Source: Bacteroidales bacterium
GTDB taxonomy: Bacteria > Bacteroidota > Bacteroidia > Bacteroidales > UBA932
DNA length: 6,718 nucleotides
Assembly (NCBI GenBank): GCA_024689525.1
Contig: JAILDI010000207.1
Location: forward strand, 1-6,718
Direction of reading: 5' to 3'
Both the position numbers and the translations under genes were made by a program. Positions within the stretch are counted from its first letter, which is position 1. Every line of letters starts with the position of its first letter. The notes under the pieces were generated by a model that was given only the letters and a program-made list of their open reading frames with translations, was not told where the DNA came from and searched no databases. This document shows, piece after piece, positions 6,359-6,718 of the stretch.

Positions 6359-6360
6359 AG

Positions 6361-6393
6361 AAAAAGTAATTTTCACCAGAAATTTGCTTTTTT
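6361..6393 (+). terminator. terminator-like inverted repeat after pth
   Basis: Bases 6361-6374 (AAAAAGTAATTTTC) pair with 6379-6392 (GAAATTTGCTTTTT) across the loop ACCA, giving 14 positions with one U-U mismatch and one G-U wobble. The descending arm ends in a T run (6388-6393). It starts 2 nt after the pth stop codon, which fits the end of the rplY-pth transcript. The stem is AT-rich, and the A/T runs could let it work in both directions. Confidence -1.
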
Positions 6394-6413
6394 CTCATTT
6401 CTTTGTTATCTTG
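6383..6413 (+). promoter_or_regulatory. probable promoter for the Hc1-like gene
   Basis: TTTG (6383-6386), a 20-nt spacer and TATCTTG (6407-6413) form a Bacteroidota promoter with a slightly degenerate -7 box (one T short of TAnnTTTG). Transcription would start near 6420, giving an AT-rich leader of about 45 nt. The -33 element lies inside the descending arm of the upstream terminator-like repeat. Confidence -1.
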
Positions 6414-6464
6414 CCGTCAGTAAACGAGTTATACTGTTTTTACATTTTTAATTTTTACAACACC

Positions 6465-6641
6465 ATGAAAGATCTTGTAAAGAAACTCGAAGAGAACATG
6501 GACCTCTTCAAAGCCAACGCTGAGGCACAAGTCGTCAAAGGGAATAAAGCCGCCGGCGCACGTGCCCGCAAGTATGCCCTTGAACTGATGAAGGACCTCA
6601 AGGAGTTCCGTAAGGCCTCCGTTGCCGAGGCTAAAAAATAA
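6465..6641 (+). CDS. small histone H1-like Hc1-family protein
   Basis: This 58-residue, lysine-rich, probably all-helical protein begins MKDLVKKLEENMDLFKANAE and carries the conserved stretch KGNKAAGARARKYALELMK (25-43), then LKEFRKASVAEAKK (45-58). That pattern, GNKAAGxRARK followed by LKEFRK, marks the short Bacteroidota members of the Hc1 family. The family is named after the chlamydial nucleoid-condensing protein; the short forms match its helical N-terminal part and lack the long basic tail (family knowledge). Inferred role: an abundant nucleoid-associated DNA-binding protein. The start at 6465 is chosen because upstream residues in the open frame would be translated from the promoter and terminator region. 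It is monocistronic by appearance, with its own promoter and a weak terminator. The family call is fairly sure; the function is not shown by sequence. Confidence -1.
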   Translation: MKDLVKKLEENMDLFKANAEAQVVKGNKAAGARARKYALELMKDLKEFRKASVAEAKK

Positions 6642-6665
6642 TCATTAAAATTATTTGATTTTTTT
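6640..6665 (+). terminator. weak terminator candidate after the Hc1-like gene
   Basis: AATCA (6640-6644) can pair with TGATT (6656-6660) across an 11-nt AT-rich loop, followed directly by a run of T to 6665. The 5-bp stem is weak, but position and T-tract fit termination. It overlaps the TAA stop codon. Confidence -1.
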
Positions 6666-6694
6666 GCAACGTTCTGAAACCACCTTGCATCTAT
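6665..6694 (+). promoter_or_regulatory. possible ECF-type promoter pointing off the right edge
   Basis: TGCAAC (6665-6670) and CATCTAT (6688-6694) are 17 nt apart, a spacing suited to -35 and -10 elements of an extracytoplasmic-function sigma factor rather than the TTTG/TAnnTTTG housekeeping type. No open reading frame starts before the end of the window at 6718. This is a tentative match by general resemblance only. Confidence -1.
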
Positions 6695-6718
6695 GTTGTA
6701 GGTTTAGGTTTTAGTACA

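Noticed and set aside
5765..6376. A 203-codon minus-strand open frame opposite pth
   Set aside because: The plus strand has every Pth active-site motif; the antisense frame has no family resemblance.
1..6718. CRISPR arrays, tRNA or rRNA genes, insertion sequences, phage attachment sites
   Set aside because: No regularly spaced repeats, cloverleaf-like sequence, transposase motifs or terminal inverted repeats were seen.

Overview
The window looks like a chromosomal segment from a Bacteroidales-type member of the Bacteroidota. The evidence is the promoter grammar (TTTG, about 19-20 nt, then TAnnTTTG, found upstream of upxY, rplY, the lipoprotein gene and, degenerate, the histone-like gene), a UpxY-type NusG paralogue leading a polysaccharide operon, a long CTC/TL5-type ribosomal protein L25, a C11 peptidase lipoprotein, and a 58-residue Hc1-like protein. 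Base composition is about 58% GC in sampled coding stretches, but about 43% over positions 1-600 (hand counts). Species cannot be named.

Left half, minus strand (3765 down to 1): a surface-polysaccharide operon read right to left. A Bacteroidota promoter (3765-3733) and a structured leader of about 145 nt precede upxY (antiterminator). Then come rfbA, rfbC and rfbD (three of the four dTDP-L-rhamnose enzymes) and a truncated IspD/TarI-family cytidylyltransferase that runs off the left edge. Spacing is 4 nt, 0 nt, a 4-nt ATGA overlap and 29 nt, so this is one transcription unit. rfbB and upxZ are not in the window. The GC step at about 585-613 marks the passage from conserved rhamnose genes into variable glycan genes.

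Right half, plus strand: divergent from upxY is a clostripain-like (C11) cysteine peptidase lipoprotein (3827-5050) whose promoter sits so close to the ATG that its mRNA may be leaderless. Next is rplY (L25) with its own promoter and a two-hairpin 5' leader, then pth (peptidyl-tRNA hydrolase) overlapping or abutting it, a terminator-like inverted repeat, a small Hc1-like DNA-binding protein gene, a weak terminator, and at the right edge a possible ECF-type promoter pointing out of the window.

Most gene content is ordinary. The observations most worth a second look are the rplY leader, which carries an AUGG/GAGU internal loop resembling half of 5S rRNA loop E (the L25 binding site), the upxY leader with two mutually exclusive pairings next to the start codon, and the upxY operon without upxZ.
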